From: Branchiostoma lanceolatum
Lineage: Eukaryota > Chordata > Leptocardii > Amphioxiformes > Branchiostomatidae
Length of the DNA: 64,000 nt
Assembly: GCF_035083965.1 (NCBI RefSeq)
Contig: NC_089735.1
Span: 9,512,001-9,576,000, forward strand
Reading direction: 5' to 3'
Shown here piece after piece: positions 1 through 9,900 of this stretch (positions are counted from its first letter, which is position 1; the number at the start of each line of letters is the position of its first letter). The notes under the pieces are model-generated. The model did not search any database, was not told where the DNA came from, and saw nothing but the letters and a program-made list of their open reading frames with translations. The position numbers and the translations under genes were made by a program.

Positions 1-1091
1 ACAGTAAGTGTATTGCCATTGACATTGATTTTGAACTTGGCAGAAGTAGCTTTATACAGCAACAATATTCTAATGCATCTCCTCGACCCGGGTACCCTCC
101 AGATAAACTACAGTTAGGTGCAACATATCAATCGTAGACGATTAGTTGACAAACCTCAACCTATGGTTCATCTTAAAGATTATCTTTGAAATGTGCATTT
201 GATACTTAGTGCATTAGTCAATTCATGGTCTTAGCAACTTCATTTTCAAATTGAATTTAGCCAAGAGGTCATCCCATTAAAAATAGTTACAGTTTGGGGG
301 TTCAAAGTCACCCCTGCCGTCAAAGGATGCCCCAAAGCTCGGAAAGAATAACTTAATTCAAATTACAAGTCGTTTGCTATAATTTCTGTTGTTGTTGGGG
401 CTGGTCGGTTCATCCAAGAACATCGCATAAGATGTCCTTGGTTCATCGAATAAAAGTCCCCAACACGTTCAGGAAGTACATCTTATCATCAACTTTTTCA
501 TTTAGAAGATTGCATCAGCTTAAACGTTCGCTTCCATATGGAGACATTAGAGCCGATTATTACTCTGCATTCACTATTGCGCTAAGTCAACCACCTAGCT
601 ATTAGTGCTTATATCTCATAACGAGCAGGCGAGACATCACTGAGCGACCTTATCAAAAACACGGCTATTGCGTTGTATGTATGTATAATAAGTTCTTTCT
701 CTTAAGATAAAAGATAAGATGGTCTCTGGCTTCTTTAATAAGATTTGGATTCACCGTGTAATAATGTCGATCTGTCTTTCTTAATGATGCAGTCAGTTAA
801 TTAATTAGATTTCTTGATGTTGTATAGCCGGATCTTTGCGAGATAACAGACAAAACACAGTGCAACGACCTGAATTTAATGCAACTACATTCATCGGAAT
901 AGCGCCACCCTTACATCCGATGAACAATCAAAAACTTTCTAAAGATGACTTTATGTAGAGTTTGAAGCATGTTATTTCTTCGTTAACATTACTTTGGTCT
1001 TGAATCTTTTGCACCATGGATTGATGTTGATAGATTATGTCCGGTGGTTCCCCCCAGGGCACATTGACAGTAGACTCCAGACAGTAAATTA
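1..1091. other. Non-coding stretch, no gene recognised
   Basis: AT-rich DNA without an open frame that resembles a known protein, and without a clear repeat. The short open frames around 928-1197 run into the arm of the fold-back element that starts at about 1092 and have no protein-like features. Confidence 0.6.
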
Positions 1092-1677
1092 CAGTGAGCA
1101 GATTATTATTGGAATGAGCAGAGCACTTTGGACTCATGCTTCTGACCATTTACAGCTTAAAGGTACATATCCAATATTTTGTGAAACACTTCTCTGATAC
1201 ACGACGGATCATAATGACCCCCAGCGGAAAATCTCAGGATTTATTCTAAAAATCTCAAGATTTTGTAAAGAATCTTGAGATTTTATGAGACAATCTTTAG
1301 ATGCTTTGAAACCATCATGGAGAAATCTTTAGAACGTTGTAATGATCTCAAGATTTTGTGATGAATCTTGAGATTTTGTGATGAATCTTGAGATTTTATG
1401 AGACAATCTTGAGATCTTTGAAACCATCCTGGAGAAGTCTTAAGACCTTTTAAAAGATCTCAGGATTGTCTCATAAAATCTCAAGATTGTCTCATAAAAT
1501 CTCAAGATAAGTGACAAAATCTTGAGATTTTTTTCATTTTCAACGAAGTGTAAGAACCCAAGCTGGGGGTCATTATGATTCATTGTGTATCAGAGAAGTG
1601 TTTCACAAAATATATGATATGTACCTTTAAGCTGTAAATGGTCAGAAGCAATACATGTAATCTGCTCACTTTCACTG
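1092..1677. mobile_element. Fold-back (long inverted repeat) element
   Basis: The segment 1092-1225 reappears as an imperfect reverse complement at 1562-1677. Landmarks on the left arm are CAGTGAGCAGATTA, CTTCTGACCATTTACAGCTT, CACTTCTCTGATACAC and ATAATGACCCCCAGC. The loop (about 1226-1561) is built from many short units around the palindrome-like AATCTTGAGATTTT in both orientations, so the loop itself can also pair. The left arm has extra bases near 1106-1133 that the right arm lacks. No transposase frame is present. This fits a non-autonomous fold-back or MITE-type element. No target-site duplication was identified, so the exact ends are approximate. Confidence 0.75.
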
Positions 1678-1803
1678 TTCAAATATAAATTCGACAATAT
1701 AAACAACTACAATCAGTTCTGGTGTTTACAGACTGGTGTGATCTTTAGGCTTTTAACCAGTGCTGAAGAGGATTTATAGAAGACCGTTCATGTACTCATA
1801 TTC

Positions 1804-1878
1804 TGATATCATCAAGGAGGTTAAATATACAACCTCTATATAAATATACAACCAATATATTTAACCTCCTTGATATCA
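1804..1878. repeat. Short hairpin (MITE-like) repeat
   Basis: The arms at 1804-1829 and 1856-1878 are reverse complements apart from a 3-base offset. The shared core is ATCAAGGAGGTTAAATATA, and the loop is about 26 bases of AT-rich sequence. The size and near-perfect arms suggest a very short MITE or a solitary hairpin repeat. There is no coding potential. Confidence 0.6.
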
Positions 1879-1929
1879 TTGAAGACACTTAATCACAATC
1901 AATTATGCTGCTGGATCCGGTCACAATAG

Positions 1930-1951
1930 TTTTTTTTTTTTTTTTTTTTTT
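1930..1951. repeat. Poly-T tract (22 T)
   Basis: Uninterrupted run of T on the plus strand, flanked by unrelated sequence. It could be the A-tail of a minus-strand retroposed copy, but no adjacent SINE or processed transcript was recognised. Confidence 0.9.
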
Positions 1952-3341
1952 ACACCAAAGGGCGCCGTCGGTTACCGTTAACCTCTATTTGTGTGGCAAA
2001 AGTAATTTGAGTTTCGCAAAGTTTATGGTCGTGTATATGTGAACTTGCATCAGAAGAATGTGTGTGTGTGTGTTTTGGAGATAACATTATAATGTGTATA
2101 ATAAATTATTAAGATATTAATGAGCTATCTTCAGGTTTAAGTCTAAAGTCGTATCACAAAGCTTTGGATAAGATTTGATTAAAATCTCATAACGTTGTAT
2201 AAGTTGCAATTTTTCATTTTCCGGAGCCTGAGCTTAAGTGATGAATACAAATCACTGAAGGCTAATCTAGTCTACGTCATTTCTATACATGCAAGTGTAA
2301 AGGAAAGAGGAATGCATTTCTGAAACTCATTGTGACAGGACCAGCTAGAATTAGTCTCAGGTTGTGGTGTTTGTATGTTTATAGTGTTATCTTATTATAG
2401 GCTGCTAAGTATGAATAGACACTGGTTTAGCTATAATGAAAGACAAATGCCACATGTTACTAATGTTAATAATGCCATACTGTCTTTTTCCTGAATCCTT
2501 ATTTGCTATGAAAAATATAGAGTTGTAGATACAGAACAAACGAGCAAACTACCGTTAGATAAATCAGCTTTATTGGAGTCCAACTGTTTAAAGGCATTAA
2601 AAACAACTCTATCGACATTTTATGCCACGGGTAAGCTTCTTGTGTTTGGCCGTACTGTAGATTAGATTGTAAATGGACGGCGTTAAATAAAAGAGAGACT
2701 CTGCTCACGTTGATTGCGTGGACCTCGTTAACATCAACATTAATAGAGAAGTTATTTACGTCTGACACGTAGCTTGGGGCTATTCGGCCTGATTTGGGTC
2801 GTTTTCCATTCACGAGACATGAAATATCATGGACGAAGAAGAAGAACTACATAGGTTACATCCCGATTTCATTAAAAAAAAGGGAAAAGCATTTTCTTTG
2901 AATTCTTGCTATAATAATTCTAACTTTCTCTTTTGCAAATACATTTTTGACAAGTACATTTCTGGCTCCTTATTCTAATTTCAATGCATGATAGAGATAC
3001 CAATCGTCAAGATCTGTTGTATATTGTTAGCAACCCCGAGCAGGGGTTATAAGTCTGATTTTGTACTGCACTGGTTGATGTTTGTGCGCACCGATTTGCA
3101 CGCTACTGGTAGATGGTGCTTTTTAGATGAAGGCAATTAGATATAAGCTGGAAGCCCCGTGTGTAAAGTGAATTGCACATCGGTTAAGTTAGATAACAAT
3201 AGCCTTTAGTATTTCAAAGAACTCATTATACTTACAGTTAAGAGTAGCAGTCCGCCCCGATACGAGTAGACCAAACACACCGGTCTAGTTTTTCACAGCT
3301 TGAAGGGCCATTGCATCTTACATAACGTGTTATGTGCATGA
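1952..3341. other. Non-coding stretch, no gene recognised
   Basis: Mostly AT-rich sequence with a short TG run near 2059. The open frame on the minus strand at 2499-2813 has no recognisable domain or intron context and is treated as chance. Confidence 0.5.
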
Positions 3342-3645
3342 TCTTATAGACACTACTAAAGTATAACAAGCTCTGTACGCTGCATGACATGAAGATGATA
3401 ATGATACAGGCCAGATTATGCACTTGTGCACGTGCACTATTCTTCGCAGCCACGAGACCACGATAGCATGCCGCCCAAGATAGCATGTTAAAGAACCATT
3501 TTACACTTGTGCAGCGTGTCTTATAGGCACTACTAACGTATAACAAGCTCTATAGATGTACATGTACACGCCTCACGCTGGACGTCATGATAATGTGCAC
3601 GTGCACTGCTCTTCGTAGCCACGAGACCATGAGTGTGCCGCCAAA
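3342..3645. repeat. Direct duplication, two diverged copies of about 135 bp
   Basis: Copy 1 (about 3342-3480) and copy 2 (about 3518-3645) share the ordered landmarks TCTTATAG-CACTACTAA, GTATAACAAGCTCT, a stretch with GTGCACGTGCACT, CTTCG-AGCCACGAGACCA and a GC-rich end with GCCGCC. They lie about 37 bp apart. This is a local duplication with substitutions and small indels. No coding potential is shared between the copies. Confidence 0.7.
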
Positions 3646-4254
3646 GAGAGTGTGTCTGTCATAGACATTTTGGTCACCACAGTGCCGAGCTCGTTATCTG
3701 AGGCTCTTTGAGACACATGTGTGTTGCTGAAGATTGCAGATATAAGCCTTAGAAGACTAATGGTTCTTGGTTGTAGAAAGATGAATTTTACCGTCGTAGT
3801 GCGCAGGGTGGGTCGTAATGGCTTGTGGGTCATTATCCAAATGACTTATGCATTCTCATTCAAACAGACACTGAAATCATTTGAAAAAAAAAGTTGAACT
3901 TTTCATGCACCGACTTCGTAATCGGATGTCCTCGGATAAGACGCTAAATGGAGGTTCCGTGTGGAGGAAATTATTAAAGCCACATCTATAGCACGTAAAA
4001 GTACCCAACATACTTTTAGAAAAGGATAGGGTCCTGGGGGTCATTCCGAGTGTGAGTGGAATGAAATAAAATCTGTCCAAATATTAGATTTGGAATTTGT
4101 ATTGTTCAGTACAAACCTGGTGTGTTGCGCCATGAGACGGTTTACATGGTATGCAATATTCACAAAGCTCTAAAAGTTGGTCGCGAATAAGTGTGTATCT
4201 CCTTTTTTTCTGTGTATATTTCATTGCCGTGGATCATCTTTTATCTATTATCAT
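3646..4254. other. Non-coding stretch, no gene recognised
   Basis: No protein-like frame, inverted repeat or microsatellite stands out. Confidence 0.45.
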
Positions 4255-4934
4255 TCGTCCGGAGTACCGAACTAGCTCAACACGTCTAGTTGTCTTTAGG
4301 CCGTTGTTAGATATTTGTGATAAGATCCCGCACGCTCTAAACGCATTTTGAACTGTATCAAAATCACCTACGAATATTTCATTTTCATGGCTTCATTTCA
4401 GGTGTATTTCCGTATTTTCAATGTATTGGAATCTAACTGGGTAATCCTTGTTAAATGTGTATATATGCGTTCGCTAAACCGATAGTTAAGCAACTTTCTA
4501 CGCAATTCCCGGATTGTCAATGGAAATCGTCGGAGATCCCAAAAGCCGTTGGGTTTAAGTTCTTTGCAGTAAGTCTTACAGTTACTTTTTCCTCAAGCCC
4601 CATAGATTTGGCTATGTTTGGCTTGAGTGCACCTGCTCACCAAATTTGGTTCTACCCAACTTCGGATATAAGGAGAAGGCGTTGGTTTTAGGTTCTTTGC
4701 AGCAAACCTTACAGTTTCTTTATCTTCAAACCACATGGCTTTGGCTATGATTGGCCAGGGTGCACCTGATGTAATACACAGCTTCCTAGTATGTAATGAA
4801 TGAAGTTTGTAATTATGTCGCCATGTGTTTTTAAAGAGAGAGAAGCTACTAAACTTAGCTTTGCACATGTGTATAGTACCGAAATAGCTCAACACATGTA
4901 TTAGTCGTCTTTTTTTAGACCGTTTTTTTTTTGT

Positions 4935-5090
4935 AGACTGTATGTACACCTACATACAGCAGCTGTGTGAGGATGCAAGCTGCAATTTAGAAGAACTACC
5001 AAGAGTAATGGAGGACAGGGAGGACTGGAGGAGGAGGGTGACGTTCATACGTGACACTCTCACGACAAGATTATGATGATGATGACAATA
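4935..5090 (+). mobile_element. Non-LTR retrotransposon 3' fragment (end of reverse-transcriptase ORF)
   Basis: A plus-strand frame ending at a TGA at 5074-5076 translates to the string YIQQLCEDASCNLEELPRV followed by MEDREDWRRRV and a short tail. This pattern (a YI-Q-L-ED segment, an acidic linker, then a MxDRxxWRxRV motif) is typical of the extreme C terminus of many animal LINE-type reverse-transcriptase polyproteins. The frame is followed directly by short ATG/GATG repeats, as expected at a LINE 3' terminus. The rest of the element is missing (5' truncation), so it is a dead copy. The family assignment is recalled, not searched. Confidence 0.55.
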
Positions 5091-5180
5091 GTTGTATTTT
5101 CATGGCTTCATTTCGTGTTTATAACCGAATTTTCAATGTATTGGAATTAAGCTGGGTAGTCCATGTCAAATGCGTATATA

Positions 5181-5810
5181 GTGAAGTGAAGTGAACTTTA
5201 TTGCTCAACAATCGTACATGGTACAATGTATGGCATGAAATCAACAATACTACAAGGCTAATCTATCCTACAATTCTAAGTACAAAATATTTTCGAAACC
5301 AGTGTATTTGTTACAATATATAATCATGTATGGATAATTCTGTCTCGCTTTTCGAATGATTTATGGAGAAATTGACCTATGTACATGGATATAGGAGTCG
5401 GACATGACAACAGTACATAGAAAATATCGCTCTGTGTACCAGATAGGGTGAAGTTTGTCTTAGTAATAATAGTCTGTAAAAGCATATCTCTCTCTTTGCT
5501 ATAAGTTGGACAATTCATTACAAAGTGGAATTCATCTTCAACAATTCCATTACATGTGGGACACAATCTCTGAGTGGCTGGTGTGTTGTGGTGTCGACCC
5601 TTTTCAACTTCTAAGCAATGTGCACTGATTCTCAGCTTTGTTATGCTATTTGCAAACAGTTTATTATGAATTGATGTGAGATATGTTTCCATGCCAAAGT
5701 GTTTTTTGATTTTAGAATATGCGTGTAGTTTACTGGAATGTCTAAGTTGTTCCCTCCAGCCAGAAAGAAATGAGTCTTTCAGACGTTCTTTGAATATAAT
5801 TCCAAAATGA
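5181..5810 (-). mobile_element. 5'-truncated non-LTR retrotransposon (minus strand)
   Basis: Read on the minus strand, the frame that includes 5324-5692 and extends upstream to 5810 gives a recognisable reverse-transcriptase C-terminal region: a WREQLRHSSKLHAYSKIK segment, KLRISAHCLEVEKGR, then a zinc-knuckle-like CPTCNGIVEDEFHFVMNC with C-x2-C and H-x4-C spacing. The low-coordinate end is the 3' end. It has AATAAA (complement of 5197-5202) and terminates in TTCAC-type repeats at 5181-5195. Flanking TATATA may be a 6-bp target duplication. The reverse-transcriptase and endonuclease domains are absent, so the copy is inactive. Confidence 0.75.
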
Positions 5811-5940
5811 TATATATGCGTTCGCTAAGCAGATAGTTACGCAAATTTCTACGAATCTCTAAGCAGATACTTAGTTTCTCTATCCTAAAATCACATGGCT
5901 TTGGCTATGATTTGCCGGGGTGCACCTGCTCACCCGCTTT

Positions 5941-6613
5941 AGTTTGCCATAACTATGTTCTCCGTGGAATTGTTCAAAACTGTGGCCTCTGGACGACCTG
6001 GCGGCCATGGGTCTGTCCTGGAGAACTGCTGAAAGACTGGCACAGGACAGATCCAGATGGAGGGAAGAAGTCATAGTCTTATGTCTCAGAAGGGACGAAG
6101 AGGATAAGTAAGTAGTGGCCTCTGGTATCTTAGCAGTGTGGATTAAGAACCCGAGTTAAGAGTTTTTATAAATTTTTTATATAAAGAATGTGAAGAAAGA
6201 GAAATGTCACAAGAGCGTCATAAGCGAAATGTCTCTATATTGCAGCAATAGAAAAGTGTACAACATGTATAACATTAGCTTTCCTTCAGATTGTACAATC
6301 ACGTACATGAATGTAACTTGTATCTAACAACATATGCTTATGTTTTGTTATTTTGTGGAGAAAAATGATGATATCATTTTCTGACTTCGTTCTTCTGCAC
6401 TCCACCATTACTCCACCAACAAAAACTAACTTGAATGAGAGGCCGATTTGCAGCTACATATAGATTTGTTTGGAAATATAAATACGCAAAGTATATTTGA
6501 ACACCAAAGATACATACTAGAGCTTGAACCAAAATAGTGGTTATAGCATCACCCTGAATAGTCGAAAATTTTCTGAATGCAGACATAAAAACCTAAACCT
6601 CACTGTGTGAAGT
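5941..6613. other. Non-coding stretch between retroelement and DNase gene
   Basis: AT-rich, with no protein-like frame. It lies downstream of the minus-strand DNase gene. No clear polyadenylation signal (TTTATT on the plus strand) was seen close to the stop codon. Confidence 0.4.
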
Positions 6614-6990
6614 ACATGCAGTTTCGTGGGTTTTCTCTGAAACTCTTGATACAGTTTATCGTTTTTTTTCAGAAACTGTTGCAACAGTTTAATGGGCTTT
6701 CTTAAAAGCTGTCATTACAGTTCGGTTTGTTTTTCTCAGAGAATGTTACAACTTACAATTGAAAGGATTTTCTCAGAGACCGTTAGATTACTTCAGTTTT
6801 AAAGGGTTTTCTCAGAGACTTTTAATACAGTTTTGTGAGCTTTCTAAGAGACTATCACTAGAACGGTTACTACAGTTTAGAGGACTTTCTCGGGAACTGC
6901 TACTTCAGTTTTAAAAGGTTTTCTGACAGACTGTTGCTACAGTCTAGTGGGTTTCTTTGTACTGAAGTTTAAAGCGTTTTCTCAGCGACT
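6614..6990. repeat. Degenerate minisatellite at the DNase 3' end, unit about 35-50 bp
   Basis: About eight diverged units with the core GTTTTCTCAGAGACTGTT followed by an ACAGTTTA-type segment run from 6614 to 6990. The highest-coordinate unit overlaps the last codons and stop codon (6969-6971) of the minus-strand DNase gene. The remaining units therefore lie in its 3' untranslated or downstream region. On the sense strand of the gene the core reads CAGTC-CTGAGAAAAC. Confidence 0.75.
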
Positions 6991-9900
6991 GTAACTTTGC
7001 AACCTCCTTTTACAACGTCACACGTGATTGTCATGGCCAAGTCTTTATCGTTTGGAGTGATCTGCATTCGAGCGATGTCAAACATGGCCCCTGATATGAA
7101 TTTCAGAATCTCCTTCAGTGCTAGGAGTTCTTTAGATGCAGCTTCGCTGGTCAAGCCGGTCTTGGTGGCCGATAGAAGGGCGACGTCACCAGAAGATGTG
7201 TACAAGTTGTTTGTCTGCAGTAACAATGACGTAAACAACACGTCATTCCCTTTGTTTTTGGCGACGCCTCAAGGAGGGAAACATTTATTCATACAAAAAC
7301 CAAAATCAAAAAGACGTGGGACATCACAGTAAGCGCTCGGCAGTAGAGAATAAAATGTGTTTACTACATTAAAATCAATATTTTCATTTGCATATTGAGT
7401 ACAAGAGACACGCATTCAACAGTTATTCAAATTAGTTACCGTACCTTGAAACCTTCGAGGTATTCAGTCAAGAGCATGATGTGGTTGTCGACGTCATTGA
7501 CTTTGGCCTCAGGGTCAGAGACGGTGATTGACAGGAGGGATTCGACGTCATCGACATTCCCACCAACCTTTGCTGTAAAAAAGAAATTATCATTATCATC
7601 ATCATCATTATTATCATCATCATCAACATCATCACCGCACACTTCAGCTGGTGCAGAAGAAATGGTTATCTCAATATAACCAAATTAATCTTCTAAATTT
7701 CAGTGCATTCTTTAGGAAAGTTCTGTTTAGCTTGTAATATTTAATATTTATGTAGCAAACAAAGGGAATCGTTGATGTATCAGACTATACATACCTTTTC
7801 CGTACAGCTCCATTTCTATGGGGTAATGGTCACTGACGTCTTCGGTCTGATAAAACAACAAGCAGACAAGTAAACAAACTGACTGTAGTTAGCTATAGGT
7901 TGACATCTGAAGAAACTAAAAATCAATTGGGCATGTCTATAAGATAGCAACAATAAGGATGCATGGCATTGGACATCTCTTAACCACGTACAGTCATCTA
8001 GAAACGATGCTTCGCTCCGTTTGGCTAAGAAACATAAATTGTGTATGAATGATACCTGTTCTTGGCTCAAGGAATAAGCCTGGTCGAAATAGAATGGCTT
8101 TGCACTCCCTGGTACGTAAGATTTCATCATCAGATCTCCTGCAAGCACGAATCTGAAAAAAATGGAATGACATTTGACTTCCCTTAACATATTGTACTTT
8201 TATCCTTTTGTATTCCATTGTGATATTTTAGATCAAAGGCTTAAAAACATAATTCTTGATGGTCTTGAACTTTCGATGAAGATTCGAAGAAGTTTTAATT
8301 ATAATGGTCTCTGATTTTGGTTTAATGGATTACATCGTTACTTCAATATTCTTAAATTTTGGATTCGTGGTTTTGATTATGACTCTCATAGGGTTGGATT
8401 CCATGACTCAGTTATCAAATTATAGATTTAGCATTGATATTAGCATAACGTATGGAAAATGTTGTACCAAGAACTCTCGCTGGGAGGCGCTTTTTGTTCC
8501 TGGACATTTACCATGATGGAATATGAAATTGGACAGCATGTGTGTGCGCACCCAAAGTGGGTGTGCGCGCATCTAAAGTAGGTGTGTGCACACCCAAAGT
8601 AGGTTTGTGTTGCTCATTGTACCTGTCGACCACGGTAGTACCGTACCTATCGTATGGGCAGTCGGATTTTGCCACAGTTGTGTCCACGTCATCGCCGATG
8701 AGCCAGGTGAACCTCGGGTCGTGTCGGAGGCGGATATCGGCCCATTCGGACTTGGTGACGTAACTACATCCGGCGTTGAAATCGCCAGTGATGATAACAT
8801 CCTGTAGAAAGAGAAAATTGATTGAAATTTTGAGTGACGTATGTGGCATTATGAGTCTCAAGTCACGAACATCATCTTACCTAGAGGCTCCTGTTTTCTA
8901 TGTTTAGATCTTAAAACCAATTGTGTAAATGGTACGTTAGACTCAACATGTTGATATATTTATGTCCATATACAATATGTATAGATTACTTCACTTAATT
9001 CTTTGTATGTTGAATGCATAGATGTTGTAGACCTTAGGAAATTCGCTGTCCTTTTTGTGTCAATAAACATTTCTTTATATGACTACCAATGGCTGGGGCA
9101 TTTCTTTGTTATTGTACTAATGTTTGATTTAGAAAATTATGTCTATGCTGTGAAATTTCTGGAGCATGTATTAGTATCCAAAACGAGAAAGAAAGACCAT
9201 TCGACGACCCGAGGTCAAAATCGACTAAAATGTAAATGTGTACCTTAAGACCCCATTTTTGGACAACGTCATCGTAGACGTCGGTCAGATGGTCAATCTC
9301 CTTGACGGCGTCTCGTGGAGATGTGTGAATGACCACCATGGCAAAGTCACTTATCACTGAAGAGATGGAAATGTAGAAACGTTTATCTCTGAAAAACTTT
9401 TTATTCTTGATGCAATGCAGTGTATTCTGTATGGTTTAATAATTACAATTTATTGTCTGAATTGTTATTTTTTCCTGATAAACGCGATTAACGTTCTCAC
9501 TGCTATCTAGTAAAAACGGAAACAAAACAAACGAAAATAATGTTTAAGAAGGTTGGACGTCTAATAATAATAGTAGGCAAACGTTTTTCAAGGAACTTGA
9601 TAAGTTTTGTAACGGTCAAACGTCTCAGAAAAAATGTGGCATCCGGTATCTTTAATCAGTGGAAAATAAGAACATAATAACATTAAATGAAATTAAACTC
9701 ATCTCGGCGAAGGAAACAAGACATCTAGCATCTAGTTTATTTGAATATGTTTTACGAAGTTTCAGTTATGATTTCTTTGATTTCTTGATTATAATTTTGA
9801 TATATTACACATTACCTGTATCGGGAGCTGAGAAACGGACAATAAAAGGCTCGCGTTGAAAGGCATCTTTGGGATTCTTCGACCCCCCGACAGCCTCTGG

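Larger units (their letters stand above)
4255..5940. repeat. Duplicated block of about 0.4-0.5 kb, one copy interrupted by retroelements
   Basis: Copy 1 (about 4255-4640) and copy 2 (about 4875-5180 continuing at 5811-5940) share, in order: GTACCGAA-TAGCTCAACAC, CATTTTCATGGCTTCATTTC or close to it, TTTTCAATGTATTGGAAT, CTGGGTA, GTATATATGCGTTCGCTAA, and an end with TTTGGCTATG and GTGCACCTG. A third partial copy of the last part lies at 4675-4775. Copy 2 carries two retroelement fragments that copy 1 lacks, so copy 1 shows the approximate pre-insertion sequence. Confidence 0.7.

Noticed and set aside
7395..7679. Open frames rich in Ser or Asp across 7436-7679
   Set aside because: They are the trinucleotide repeat and the antisense of DNase exon 9.
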